A stretch of DNA of 64,000 bases, taken from positions 31,407,666 to 31,471,665 of the forward strand of contig OX485807.1 in assembly GCA_950295325.1 (NCBI GenBank), given 5' to 3'. Made by a program: the position numbers and the translations under genes. This DNA is from Polytrichum commune. Lineage: Eukaryota > Streptophyta > Polytrichopsida > Polytrichales > Polytrichaceae. This document shows positions 34,629 through 45,289 of the stretch, in pieces. Within the stretch, counting starts at the first letter, position 1, and each line of letters starts with the position of its first letter. The notes under the pieces are model-generated. The model was given only the letters and a program-made list of their open reading frames with translations. It searched no databases and was not told the DNA's origin.

Positions 34629-37600
34629 ATGGCGGGCGCTGTGGATTGGGAGGTGGGACAATTTCAATCTGGCGGAGGCTCTCTGCCTCAGAGGGTGAAA
34701 TTGCATTCGGCTTTGGTTGTCATTCATGCGGCCTACGGAGGCTACTTCGTGATAGCCAAGGCATGCTTGAGCGGAGGAGTCGACCCTTTGGTTTTTGCAG
34801 TTTACAGGGATGCTATCGGTTTCGCTGTCTTGTTTTTCTATGCTGCAATTTTTGAAAGGTCAGAGAGACTTCAAACATAACCCTGTGCTTTCAAAATGGC
34901 TTTCTGAGCAAAGTTTTGGGAAGAGGATGTGGTTTCTTGGTCATTATTGAAGGTGGGAGTTCGAATGCCCCGATTTTGCAGGCACCATTGGCAGAAAATG
35001 TCACTCAGGACTGTGGGGCTCATCCTCCTGATGGCATTTGTAGGGTATGTATTCCGTCTCACTCTTTGCCATTTGGTGGTACAATACCTTGAATTACTTC
35101 TCTTGAACTCTTCTGTGAATCCACCACGAAATTTATGTACTACTTAGAACAGAATTTTGATTTGTTGATTTGGTGCTCAATATTTAAATCCTTTTGAGTC
35201 TTACTGAGCGTTTGACAGCAGAACTGGAGACCTTGTGACTTAGAGCCACATTATATGATGCTTAGAGAAATCTCAAAATCAATACTCCTTACTTAAGGCC
35301 ATTCAATGAATTTTGGTCATTCTGATCTTTGTAATTTTCTGAGGCCACATAATGTAACGAGTAGTTCTGACTAAGTAGAACGGGAACTGCTTCAGAAGTC
35401 TACATCATTTGTGCTCAGGAAATTTTTGAGGTGACCTCTTAATTTGGGTTTTGGTTGTGGTAGTGTTTACTTGCTTCAGGGACTGTTTCTGATTGGATTG
35501 CAATACACAAATGTAATATTTGCTTCAATCATGATGAACACCATTCCAATTTGGACGTTTCTCATAGCCGTGATGATGAGGTACAAACTCCTGAACCATT
35601 TCATGCCTTACGTACCGGAATTTTTTATTTTATGCATGTTGTTATTTAGAGTCCTGTTGCTTAGAAGACAGTAGTTGCAAATAAAACAAGTGAGGAATGT
35701 ACAGTTGATCTGTTGAGGGATCAAACACTACTTCATGATATATGTGAATGACATGTCATTGGAATGGGAACCTCAAGAGAATGTAATTCTTGTCCTTGCT
35801 GTTTCAGGATAGAAATGATCCATTACAAAAGGAGGGATGGACAAGCCAAAATTCTGGGTATTGTTGTGTGTGTAATCGGAGCCACTTTGATAACTGTTTA
35901 CAAAGGTCCAGCTGTAATTGGAGATTTAAACCCCAGCCCCATTCCTGGCTTACAAAAACAACCTATTCCAGGCTTCTCCGCGGCTATACAAAATTGGGGT
36001 ATTGATGAATGGCACTTTGGTGCACTCTGCTTACTTTTCTCCTGCTTCAGTGCCAGCACCTTCGTTAATCTTCAGGTATGACAGTATCTGAATTCTATCC
36101 ACTATGTTCAAAATTTATTGCTAGAATTTTACATGGCACTGAATACAATGTTGTGGACAATCTCTGAATGCTCGGAGCTACTTAAAAATCAAGGAAATAC
36201 CGCATATGACTGTTTCACAATCTCTTGGTCATAGATGTTGTCATCTCCGAAACTGTAAGGATGCATCAACTTGAAAAAAATGCACAAAGCATGTGCGGGA
36301 ATAGGGGGATTCAAACTACACTAAATATGCTGTTTAGTGTCATATGGTATTTTATGTCACCATGGTAATTTTTCGGATGACACTTCTTATGAATAAGTGA
36401 ACAAATATTGTCATGGATGATGGTTGAGTTCATCATTGGCTAACACCCTACTGTCTCCTGTCAGCAACTCGTGATAAAATATTTTCATGGATGATTGAAA
36501 TTTGGATGAAAAATCACTTGGTAAGTGACTATAATTGCAACACTGTAAATCTATAATCATTCAATTTTTTTTACAAGGAATGACAATAATGTTGGGTTAA
36601 CATTTAGTTTTTGAGACGCTACACCGTGGTTTACAATTAGTATTGAGCAAGACAATTAGAATTGGTGACACTAAATATCATATTAGGTGTAGTATCTGGA
36701 ATGTTGTAATGGTAGGAAGTAAGGTAGAGGGTGTTAAAATCATCACTAGAAGTGTTGAGTAGGTATACACACACACACACACACACACTATATTGTTAGT
36801 TTGATAAAATCTTAAATGTTTCTCCTTAGCAAATGAAAGGGATTCCAACACACCAAAACATGTTTTCTTTGAATTTTGTATGCAAAGTTATAAGGTTTCA
36901 AAGTTTCATTGGTAGATTATCCAAAACTATTAGTGGAGCCTGATGATGTGAAGGTTGTGGATATTCTCAAAATCAATATGCACTTATTGTACAAGGTTTT
37001 AGGGTGTTGGTTTTAGCATCCTCTACCTTATAGGAAGCTGCGTGTGTATGTAGTAATGTGTTGATGTGGCAACTGACGGATGTGACCCAATTAGTAACGT
37101 AAACTAACATCTATGTTGTTCTGGTTTTGTCCATCTATTCACATTCTGGGTCATCTGCATGAAAAAAGAATCTGTAGAATACATTGTGAAATATAGGTCT
37201 ATAGTATCATAGGAAGGTGATATTTGTCTGGACCAGTGCTGGTCTGGCATCGTCTATTTTTACTACCATTCAGGTATCTATCATGAGGAATTCCCATTTT
37301 TTGATACCAGTAGGGTAAGGGTGATTGAGGACATATTTTTTTCAATACCATTTGGGTCTATATACTAGGCGAGAACCTTCATACTGAGGCAAAATTTCCC
37401 TAGTATCAATATGGTTTGGAATGATATTGACTCAAACAAGCACTTGGGTATACAAAGATTCTCTCACCTTGACATACGCACCAAATATCAATATATGACT
37501 GTTGTTACAATTTTGATACCCATGAGTAGGTTCTTTGGTACCATTATTGCTGCTGGTTATTGATACCATGCATTTACCTATATACCAGACCAACACTGGT

Positions 37601-39721
37601 CTGGACTGTTTTTGAGGGTTAGGACACAGACAAGTTTTAACCAACAAACATCCACTAATTTGTTGCGGTTGTCACAGTTTGTAGCATTGAGCAAATTCCC
37701 AGCTCCGTTCACGCTCATGTCTGGATCAACTTTTGGCGGTGCAATATTGTTTATTGCATCTTCTCTCTTCACCTTCAAAGATTCTTCGCCATGGTTTTTG
37801 CCTCCCGGACAGGACTTCATTGCAGTCCTTTATGCGGTACGCTTCTACCCTATACAATCAATTCTTCCTTCCCCTTCTCAAGAAAGACTTGATAATCCTT
37901 ATTTTCAGCCTCTCCACTATAACTTAATATGTGGGTTACAAGTGCTCAATTTCATAGAAACTCAGCCCGGTGTTTATGGGCCAGGCTTGATCTTTGTTTG
38001 GTGGAATCTACTCTTTAGCAGCTACACCGTATACACCTATTACTGTGGGTACAAAATATTTTGGCCCACTGTATTTTAGTGGGTTGAAATTTAGAGTGGC
38101 TGTTAAATTAATAAATGTAAAATTAATAATAAAATATAAAACCATGAAATGTTTTAAATATTGCTATTATATTTTCAACCCACAGTAATTCATGGTTTAG
38201 TTAAGAAATCGATTCCATATTCCTAGTATTGAACATATGATATTGGGGGCTCAAAAATGGTGTGGGTCAACAAAAGTTACATTGACCAAAGTTATTATGG
38301 TATGTCAAAATTATAGTGGACCATAGTAATAGGTGTAAAAGGTGTAATATGTGCTGATCTGGTTTTCCTTCAGATCTTTGTCATCTCCATGTGCTCGAGA
38401 TAGAATTTACTAGTGGTCATTGATCATGCTAACCAGCCTCGTTCCAATGGCTTTCTTTCTGCCTGAAGATTATTTTTATTTTTATTTTTATTTGAAAAAA
38501 ATTATGCCCATGCGTCCTTGATATATCTTCAGTTCCGAGTAATGTCTTCAATCTGGAGACTTGGAGCTCAATTTGGAGCTTTGCATTTCTCTTCTGATTG
38601 GGGCTGATTGGACTGGACTGTTGTGATGAGGAAGTCAGAGTTGCGCTATCCATACGCTTCAGATGCAATGAGATTGCTGCTTTATGTAGATTTGTTATGA
38701 TATGTGCTATTTAATGAAAATTAGAAATCCCATGCTTGGTTATAATATGATTTTGCAGGGATTCATCGCATCGGGAATGACCCTCTTCTTGCAATGCTAT
38801 GCGACCCAACATGGTGGCCCGGTTCTTGTGGGAGCCTATGCACCTCTTCAGCCTGTCTTCACCACATTCTTTAGTTTCATTTTCCTTGGTGAAACTCTCT
38901 TCTTCGGCAGGTAGGTCTTCGACACATAAAAAAATTCCAAATTTTTATTGAATTTTTCTATTGATTTCCTTTGTGCACCTACGAAGCCCTTGCATCTGAT
39001 GGTATCTTGTGCACTCTATTGATCTTGCAGACTTCAATTCAAATAAGATGTAAAACATTAGATTTATCTTCTAACTCAACATGACTTTTGGTTGGGAGTT
39101 GATTGTTTTCCATACAAAATCTTCCATGTTCGGTAAGTTTGTGGTGCATACTTGGGGTTGTGTGGAGATTTGAACAAAGAACATTTTATATTGGTTCATT
39201 GTGGGTCATGTCCATTTTGGCATGCCCAAAAGGTGCTAAAGTAAGTTTGCCCCTCAATGAACCTCACGAAATAGGTTGCTCTGCGTTTGAATTTTAACAC
39301 TACCTCCAAGTGTGCGCTACAAATGGAATGAAATTATTGATATTGTATGCAAAACGATCAATGGAAATTTCACAAGGGACTAACTCCCAACGAAAATTCT
39401 CATTGAGTTGAAGGATAACTCAAATAGTGTACCTCAACTCTTGAAGGTCTACGCAAAACTCTTTGTAATGGAGTGGGAATTTTGGATTAGTGTAAATCAT
39501 TGTCCTTCACATGACCAGATTAAAATCTCATCCTTGGAATTGTTGTGTTTATGTGTCGCAGTTTGTTTGGTGCGGTATTGATCCTGCTTGGCTTATATCT
39601 TGTAATTTGGGGACAACGGGAAGCATGGCACTTGAGTGTGGTCTCATCTGACATTCCTCTCTGCCTCGATGAAAATACCATCAAGTCAAATTCAAGTGTC
39701 ACCGAACCTTTACTTGGGTAA
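34629..39721 (+). CDS. WAT1-related (UMAMIT) EamA transporter
   Basis: Join of 34629-34858, 34982-35044, 35464-35580, 35808-36075, 37678-37836, 38759-38910 and 39562-39721, giving 382 aa. All introns are GT-AG with matching phases. The family is the plant drug/metabolite transporter group related to Medicago nodulin MtN21 and WAT1: ten membrane helices in two EamA halves, moving amino acids or auxin-type solutes across the plasma or vacuolar membrane. Visible are the first EamA half (VHAAYGGYFVIAKACLSGG, DPLVFAVYRDAIGFAVLF, GLQYTNVIFASIMMNTIPIW), a loop with AKILGIVVCVIGATLITVYKG, and the second half (GIDEWHFGALCLLFSCFS, GFIASGMTLFLQCYATQHGG, GAYAPLQPVFTTFFSFIFLG, SLFGAVLILLGLYLVIWG). Seven exons is usual for this family. 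The start is the first ATG of the frame (34629). Substrate and membrane cannot be told from sequence. Another 3' end is possible: donor after 39717, acceptor 39798-39799, stop 39912-39914, reaching into a family G repeat. Confidence 0.94.
36315..36692 (+). mobile_element. family B MITE in intron 4 of the WAT1-type gene
   Basis: A 378 bp uninterrupted copy of the element at 2078-2970, in the opposite orientation. Its complement reads CTCAATACTAATTGTAAA across 36631-36647, which is exactly the site where the other copy contains a 516 bp MITE flanked by two TAA triplets. The single TTA here is at 36637-36639. Its ends are inverted (ACACTAAATATGCTGTTTAG and GACACTAAATATCATATTAG). Confidence 0.85.
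36769..36789. repeat. AC dinucleotide microsatellite
   Basis: About ten AC units inside intron 4 of the WAT1-type gene, between the family B element and the repeated flank at 36826-37030. Confidence 0.9.
36826..37030 (+). repeat. direct repeat of 3062-3250
   Basis: Matches the sequence downstream of the first family B copy in the same orientation (GGGATTCCAACACACCAAA, TTGGTAGATTA, TTAGGGTGTTGGTTTTAGCA), although the family B copies themselves are in opposite orientation. A larger repeat, or a frequent neighbour of family B, is implied. Confidence 0.7.
37234..37598. mobile_element. hAT-type MITE with perfect 8-bp target duplication
   Basis: A 365 bp element in intron 4 of the WAT1-type gene. 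Ends are CAGTGCTGGTCTGG and, complemented, CAGTGTTGGTCTGG, the CAG start usual for hAT. GTCTGGAC lies immediately outside on both sides (37226-37233 and 37599-37606). The interior repeats GATACCA-type motifs and has no coding frame. End sequence and duplication length together make the hAT assignment firm. Confidence 0.93.
38032..38337. mobile_element. family G MITE in intron 5 of the WAT1-type gene
   Basis: About 306 bp bounded by TACACCTATTACTGTGG and complemented TACACCTATTACTATGG. A degraded second copy lies at 39857-40196 in the same orientation (shared AGTTACATTGA, GGTATG.CAAAATTATAGTGG, ATAGGTGTAAA). It is non-coding. Confidence 0.8.
39073..39425. mobile_element. family D MITE in intron 6 of the WAT1-type gene
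   Basis: Second copy of the element in SNRNP40 intron 6 (10253-10583), about 353 bp, same orientation. The inner inverted repeats are less well preserved. The 64-codon plus-strand frame at 39103-39297 falls inside it and is not a gene. Confidence 0.78.
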
Positions 39722-39856
39722 AAATACGCCTCACCCTGAGCCTTGACAAGGCACTGGAATTTGTTTACTAATACTCTCACTTGCGTATATATTTTTTAGA
39801 GCTGAACACTTGAACTTCAAGGAGGAAGCGTTCAAGTTGGAAAATGGCTACATCGG

Positions 39857-40196
39857 TTACATCTATTACTGGGGGCTGAAAGTTAGCGTGGGTAGAAAAT
39901 ACTGTGGTCCATAGTATTTCATGTGTAGGTTGAACATTAGGGTTTGCTTGTGAACTAATAGAACTTCAATAGTAAAATATAAAATGAGAAAATGATCACA
40001 AACTATTGATACTTCTGGTGTAATATTGATATTATATTTGAAACCACAGTATCATGTTCATGTAAGCACATTGATTTCACATTCCATTTGGAACATGTTG
40101 AGATCGTGGGCTCAAATGTGACATGGGTCAAGGAAAGTTACATTGATCAAAATTATTGTGGTATGCCAAAATTATAGTGGGCCATAGCGGTAGGTG
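39857..40196. mobile_element. family G MITE, degraded copy downstream of the WAT1-type gene
   Basis: Homologous to 38032-38337 over most of its length, starting at CATCTATTACTGGGGG and ending near GTAGGTGTAAAG. It begins about 135 bp after the stop codon of the transporter gene, so it probably lies in or beside the 3' untranslated region. The longer alternative C terminus of that gene would end inside it at 39912-39914. Confidence 0.7.
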
Positions 40197-42928
40197 TAAA
40201 GATGTAGTTTTGTTTTCATGTGTTGCAGTATAATTAAGGGACTGGAATGCATGTACTGATGTAACCCTATTTCCGCTTGGTGTGATGGCAGGTAACTCTA
40301 CGACATTCTTTTGTACTTGGAATTGAACCAAGTACCAACAAAGGCTACTCACAAGATAGATAGAGAAGGTGACCATATATGGAAAAATTACGAAGAATTA
40401 AAGATCACATTTTCACAGTAACAATTTTTTTGATTTTTGAACTCCAATATATGCCCTTTTGAGGCATCTCAGGGCTTTTAAACTGGAGTTTTTGTACCTC
40501 AATAGAGTTATTTGTAAAATAAAGCATATGAAATCATAGGTTTAGTCCCAAACCGTGAGTTTATGAAAATTAACACAAAGTCATCCAACTTCAAAACTTC
40601 CAAAGTTCTGTATTGGAGTGGTCATCCAGTCCTTGAAGGAAGACTTGATCTGAGGAGAGGGAGATAGTAATTCTTTACCTATACATGGTTGAGATTCCAG
40701 ATGAGATTCACGGTGAAAAATTTGGACTTGAAGTAGCGGTGCAGCTATGACAAATTCACACCTCTCAGGTTAGGATTTATTTGAGGCCTCTCTTATGTGT
40801 TGAAGAGATTGTAACATTTACCTCTAGGGAATGCAATACCTCCTTGATCTTGTGGTGAGATCTATGACATATTATTCAAGATAAAAAATATTATTGACTA
40901 GGTTTGCTGCATTATATTGTTGCAACTTAGCTGCTGTTGCCTCTCTCCCAAGATGTATTTTGGCCTACAAATAGAAACTAAGATTCTGGACGAAACTTCT
41001 TTAGCAGCATTTGGTGAATCAAACTCAAATCTTATCTCCTGAACCAACAAACACAATCTCACACTTTCAATGAATTTTCACCTTGGCCCTTTTGAATTAG
41101 ATCCAATCACACTGATCCAATTCTAATCTCTCCCCTGTCACATGGCAATTCCAGAAGTTGCGATTCAATTATGCAGAAATGTTCTTCAGAAGTGAACATG
41201 GTTGCGGAGTCTCTGCATAAATGCCACTTATCTCTTTACAACGGGGAGTCTATTGGGGTTAAATACCATAGGAGCAAGGCTAGTGTAATGTTGGAGTGAC
41301 AAGATATTTATTTATTTGGATGAAAGCATTTCATAAGGCTCAAAAAAAAATTCCTTTCGTCACAAGCTCAAAAGTGAATTGAAAACAACAAATGTTCTAC
41401 GAAGGAGATAGAGACAATGTGATATTGCATTTGGTTTGTTGCTCTTACATCAAATGTTCAACTTTCCAAAATTTCACCCCCATGGCTCCCTGATTTAGCA
41501 GGTTTTCATAAATTGAATTTTGTATTTAATTATCGACGAACAAGGGCCACTCCTATGGAACTCAAACACTTGACACCTTCATGTGTATGATTCAAAAGTT
41601 TTAATTTAGAAAGTTGGGAAAGTAATGGGTAAGAGCTAGACCCCAAATCACATGATGTGTATAGGAGAGGGTTGACTATGTGGACATTATGCAAACTAAC
41701 AAGGAGCTAGAGCAATTTCATTGATATTTTTGAAAGACGAGATTTGATGCTATAGCATTGTTTTGCTCTATTCCGAACAACACTGCCTTGTCATAATTCC
41801 CAACACCATAAAACATTGATCATGTCACTAGTCCAATAGGCGTTTATACCTTAGAAAACGTCCCATATAAGATATCTAGGATGTTGTTGGTTGAAAATTT
41901 CCTCTGCTTTGAATATTAGCAAAGAGAACTATTTGTTTGTAGTATCCTCTTGAACATTTTACTGTGTTCTCAGTCAACTAATTATATTCAAATTGTTCAG
42001 CTATATGGACCACAACTTCCTTTTATCGTATTAACATATAGCTACAGCAGTCACGCGTTTTCCATGCTTGTTAACAATACTTAGAATTACTTCAAAAAAA
42101 ATTCAGTATATAGCGCATACTGTGAGGCAATGAGTATTTGCTGGTCTTGATTGACATTTTGGTTGCAACTCAGATTTCCAATAGTTAATAATTAGAAACT
42201 ACTTATGAACACATGAATTGGTAATATAGATTAGGTAGGCAACACTAATGTGGTTTAAATTATATGGTTTAAAGAAAGAAAGAAAGAAAGAAAGAGTGAA
42301 GCCCATATGATTATGAGCAAATACAATATACTCCAATTCTATGTGGATCACAAAATTTAGCTACTGGAATTATTGCATTCAAATAGATTTAATTAAAGCT
42401 TACTTTCACAACTTTCATTCTATTCTCTCACTTTTCGACTTTGAGATTGAAACAAGGATGATGGAGATGATGGCTATGAACACTTGAAAGAAGAGAATTT
42501 TTCAAAATCTCAGGTCCTTAGGATTAAGCATAACATTATTTAGCCATGTGCGGCGGGCCTAGATTTATGACTAAGAATATTCTTGGACTTATCCCAAGAA
42601 GTTACAATGTTGCCTTGAATGTGGGGAATGGCCTTGGTGCAACTATGGCCAAGGAGCGACTGGTATCAATTGTCTTTGGTTACAAACATTCATGGTGGTG
42701 GGGCAAAGCCCATCCCTTGCATGTGTGAGCCATATTAAGTGGGGGCGGGGCCATGGCTTGAGAATGGGTTGGCCTTGCTTGGAGCCCACACAACAATAGG
42801 GGAATGCTCATCTTCAACTAATTCTTTGTCAAAGCCTATTTAAGTAGTAAGGTAAGGCACATGTTGTAGTAGATTACTATTTGGCTTGACTTTTTTTAAA
42901 AAAATTAAAATTTGAGATTTGGTATATG
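40197..42928. other. gene-poor region
   Basis: No recognised exon. An AAAG microsatellite lies at about 42273-42294. The block 42405-42530 (TTGAGATTGAAACAAGGATG, ATGGAGATGATGGC) recurs at 50795-50910. The small plus frame at 42546-42728 shows no family signature. Confidence 0.5.
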
Positions 42929-43301
42929 TAAGGTATGTGGGTGTTATTTGGTTCGTGTCTCATGTTCTCCAACTTCTACCGATTAGATTCACACAACAAA
43001 AGTTATGTTGCATTAGCATGTCTATGATGAAACATATGCAAAAACCGGATGGTAAATCCAACCTCCCTTGCTTTGGTTACGGTTATTGAAATGTTCGTTG
43101 ATTTCTTCATAGGATACATAGGTCCTAGCAATTATGTTCATTATTGAGTGTAGAGTAGTTATTAATATTTAAAAATATAGTCCAATCTCTATCAAACATG
43201 CGTCTTTGTGATGTTTGCCCTTTGATCCTCACCAAGCCGCATCCCATTCAAATCTAGGGGCCCGGTTAAGAAAACGAGCCACTTAAGACCCCACTACCTT
43301 A
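42929..43301 (+). repeat. family C repeat, copy 2
   Basis: A 373 bp copy with ends TAAGGTATGTGGGTGTTATT and complemented TAAGGTAGTGGGGTCTTAAG, an imperfect terminal inverted repeat of about 20 bp. Homologous to 29386-29745 and 49149-49523. No clean target duplication is visible. Confidence 0.82.
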
Positions 43302-43329
43302 TATAGTTGATTATGCACTAAAAATAGAA

Positions 43330-43545
43330 TTAGGTGGACCATATGATATTTTATTGCACTTTAGTAACTTTTCTAATGACATCTCTTATGAATGAGTTTA
43401 CGAGTATTGTCATCCCAACTTACTTTTAGTTCATCCATATGTCAATTTTGGAAACAAAGTCTGGCATGTTTTGCATCCTGACATTCTAGTAATGAAATGT
43501 TGTAATGGATGATTGAAATTTGGATGAAAAATCACTTAGTGAGTG
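43330..43545 (+). repeat. family B MITE, partial copy
   Basis: Shares CATATGATATTTTAT, TGACATCTCTTATGAATGAG and GGATGATTGAAATTTGGATG with 36315-36692, and stops at about 43545 just before a family J element. It is internally shortened. Confidence 0.65.
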
Positions 43546-43567
43546 ATGCTGGTTCCACTCATGCCTT

Positions 43568-43720
43568 GATCACATCATCACACCAAACTTTCCGTCCGGT
43601 TTTAGCCGTGAAATTGCTGGGGATTATGTTGAGAAATATATGTTGGCCCACCACTTTTCACACTATTACAACCGGAGATGCTTATGGATGGTGCCAAAAG
43701 TGGCCGGTGTGATCAACCCC
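43568..43720. mobile_element. family J MITE, copy 1
   Basis: About 153 bp from TTGATCACATCATCACACC to GGTGTGATCAACCCC, inverted at the ends. Homologous to 54345-54495 (shared AGCCGTGAAATTGCTGGGGA, GATGTTGGCCC-like block, GGATGGTGCCA). Non-coding. Confidence 0.75.
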
Positions 43721-44049
43721 TAAAATCTTTACTTGAAAGCAACTTGTGGTACAGTTGCAGCTCTTAAGCATGCAGGTTGCATTTGCTTTTGCAAACTGAA
43801 TTAATTGTTGGCAGATTTGGACTCTGATGTAACTGCCAGTCATGAAGAAGGCAGCAGTTGTGGAAAGACGAAACCCAAAAATACATCAAGTTCTTGCAAG
43901 CATATATACTGATGTCACGAGTGGCAAAACTGTGAAGGTCGCAGTCGATCCTGAGGTTGTGACGTTGTGACAGCCAGGGCGGGATCAAGCACGAAAAAGG
44001 ATTGCAACATCCATGGGACAAAGCCAGAGGGAATTGAAGCATCCCATGG

Positions 44050-44283
44050 AACGAAAGGGATGAGGTGACGGCCAGTTACAGATGGCCCGGTTGAGTTTCG
44101 AGAAATTGCCGGTTCAAACTCAAGACTCCAGGAAAATCACAGACCATTCCAGAGCAATTCAGAGAATGCACCTGAGTCCAAGGAATGAAGGGAAACTAAC
44201 CGAAAGATGCCTACTCGTAACCAGGTGGACTTGGAAACACTAGGATCTCGACTGATTATGCTCAATGATCTCCCTGAACACTG
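44050..44283 (+). repeat. family A repeat, solo copy
   Basis: A diverged direct copy: GGCCCGGTTGAGTTTCGAGA, CAAGACTCCAGGAAAATCAC, GGACTTGGAAACACTAGGAT and ATGATCTCCCTGAACACTG. It is closest to the copy in DRC4 intron 1, with which it shares ACTCCAGGAAA, and not to the array at 624-1721. Confidence 0.78.
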
Positions 44284-45289
44284 TCTCTAGAAGTGGAGAT
44301 GAAGAAAGTGGAGGAGATGGGAGGGACTGACCTGGAGTAGATGCACTAGCTGCAACCGCGCGAGATGGGAGCACTGCACCTCTGACTTCCACCCTTGCTT
44401 CGATCCGCCTAGCTCTTACCGTCAAGCCACCTCAAGCATGGGATGAATCCCAACTGCACACCCATTGCAAGTTTTTGAGCATGGAGCTCAACCACAAGTT
44501 CTTGTAGTCAGTGCTCAAGATTGAAGGCCTCCTATGAGTTTCATTTTGAAGGGCTCTCAAATTTGAGCCTTTCAGTTGACAAACTTCATACTAAACTTGT
44601 GCATTAATTATATGATATATGTTTCTAGTACAATATGAAGAATTAAGATTCAACCATCTAACTCCACTGCTTGTAGTGACAATGCCCTACGCTTGTTGGT
44701 TCTTGTGGTGGGCAGATTATATTGAGGACTTGAAGTGATGTCTTCATTTTCAATTTGGGGTTGCGTTTTAAGGGGCTGTTTTGAGAGAGGTGTATTTGAA
44801 GGGCCAAATCGTGATTGAAGGGCATTGAAGACTTCAATCTTAAACATTGTTTGTAGTCTATGTGAGTCCTCCCGATTCACGAGTGCAAGCGCTTCCCAAA
44901 TTTTCGGCTACAAATGAAGCTGTGGAGCCTCCGGCCAAGTGCACCCGAAATTCTAACCCTTTGAAACATGGTAACAAGGCTGAATAATGTCATGAGTTCA
45001 CATGGGTACTTTTTGCTTTGTATCGACATGAATGGGAGCATGTTCTCTCTTACCTTGATCCCGTTTCACCAAGAGGTGGGCTCCATTTGAGTAGCGAGGT
45101 TTCATGGGACAGGTAACGTTGTGCTCTTTGGTGTGATTGGTTATGGTGTTTGAATTCATGGAAATGGGTAAACTCGGGCTTAATAGTTGTAGATGAGCTT
45201 ATTTATTTATTTATTTCTATTTATTTATTATTTTTTAAGGATAAGGTATGTGCGGTATTTTATGGTGATTTGGTGTAGGTGATTTGGTG
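44284..45289. other. region between family A copy and LINE remnant
   Basis: An ATTT microsatellite lies at about 45204-45232. Frames on the minus strand (44240-44425, 44650-44880) are short and show no recognisable domain. No gene is called. Confidence 0.45.
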
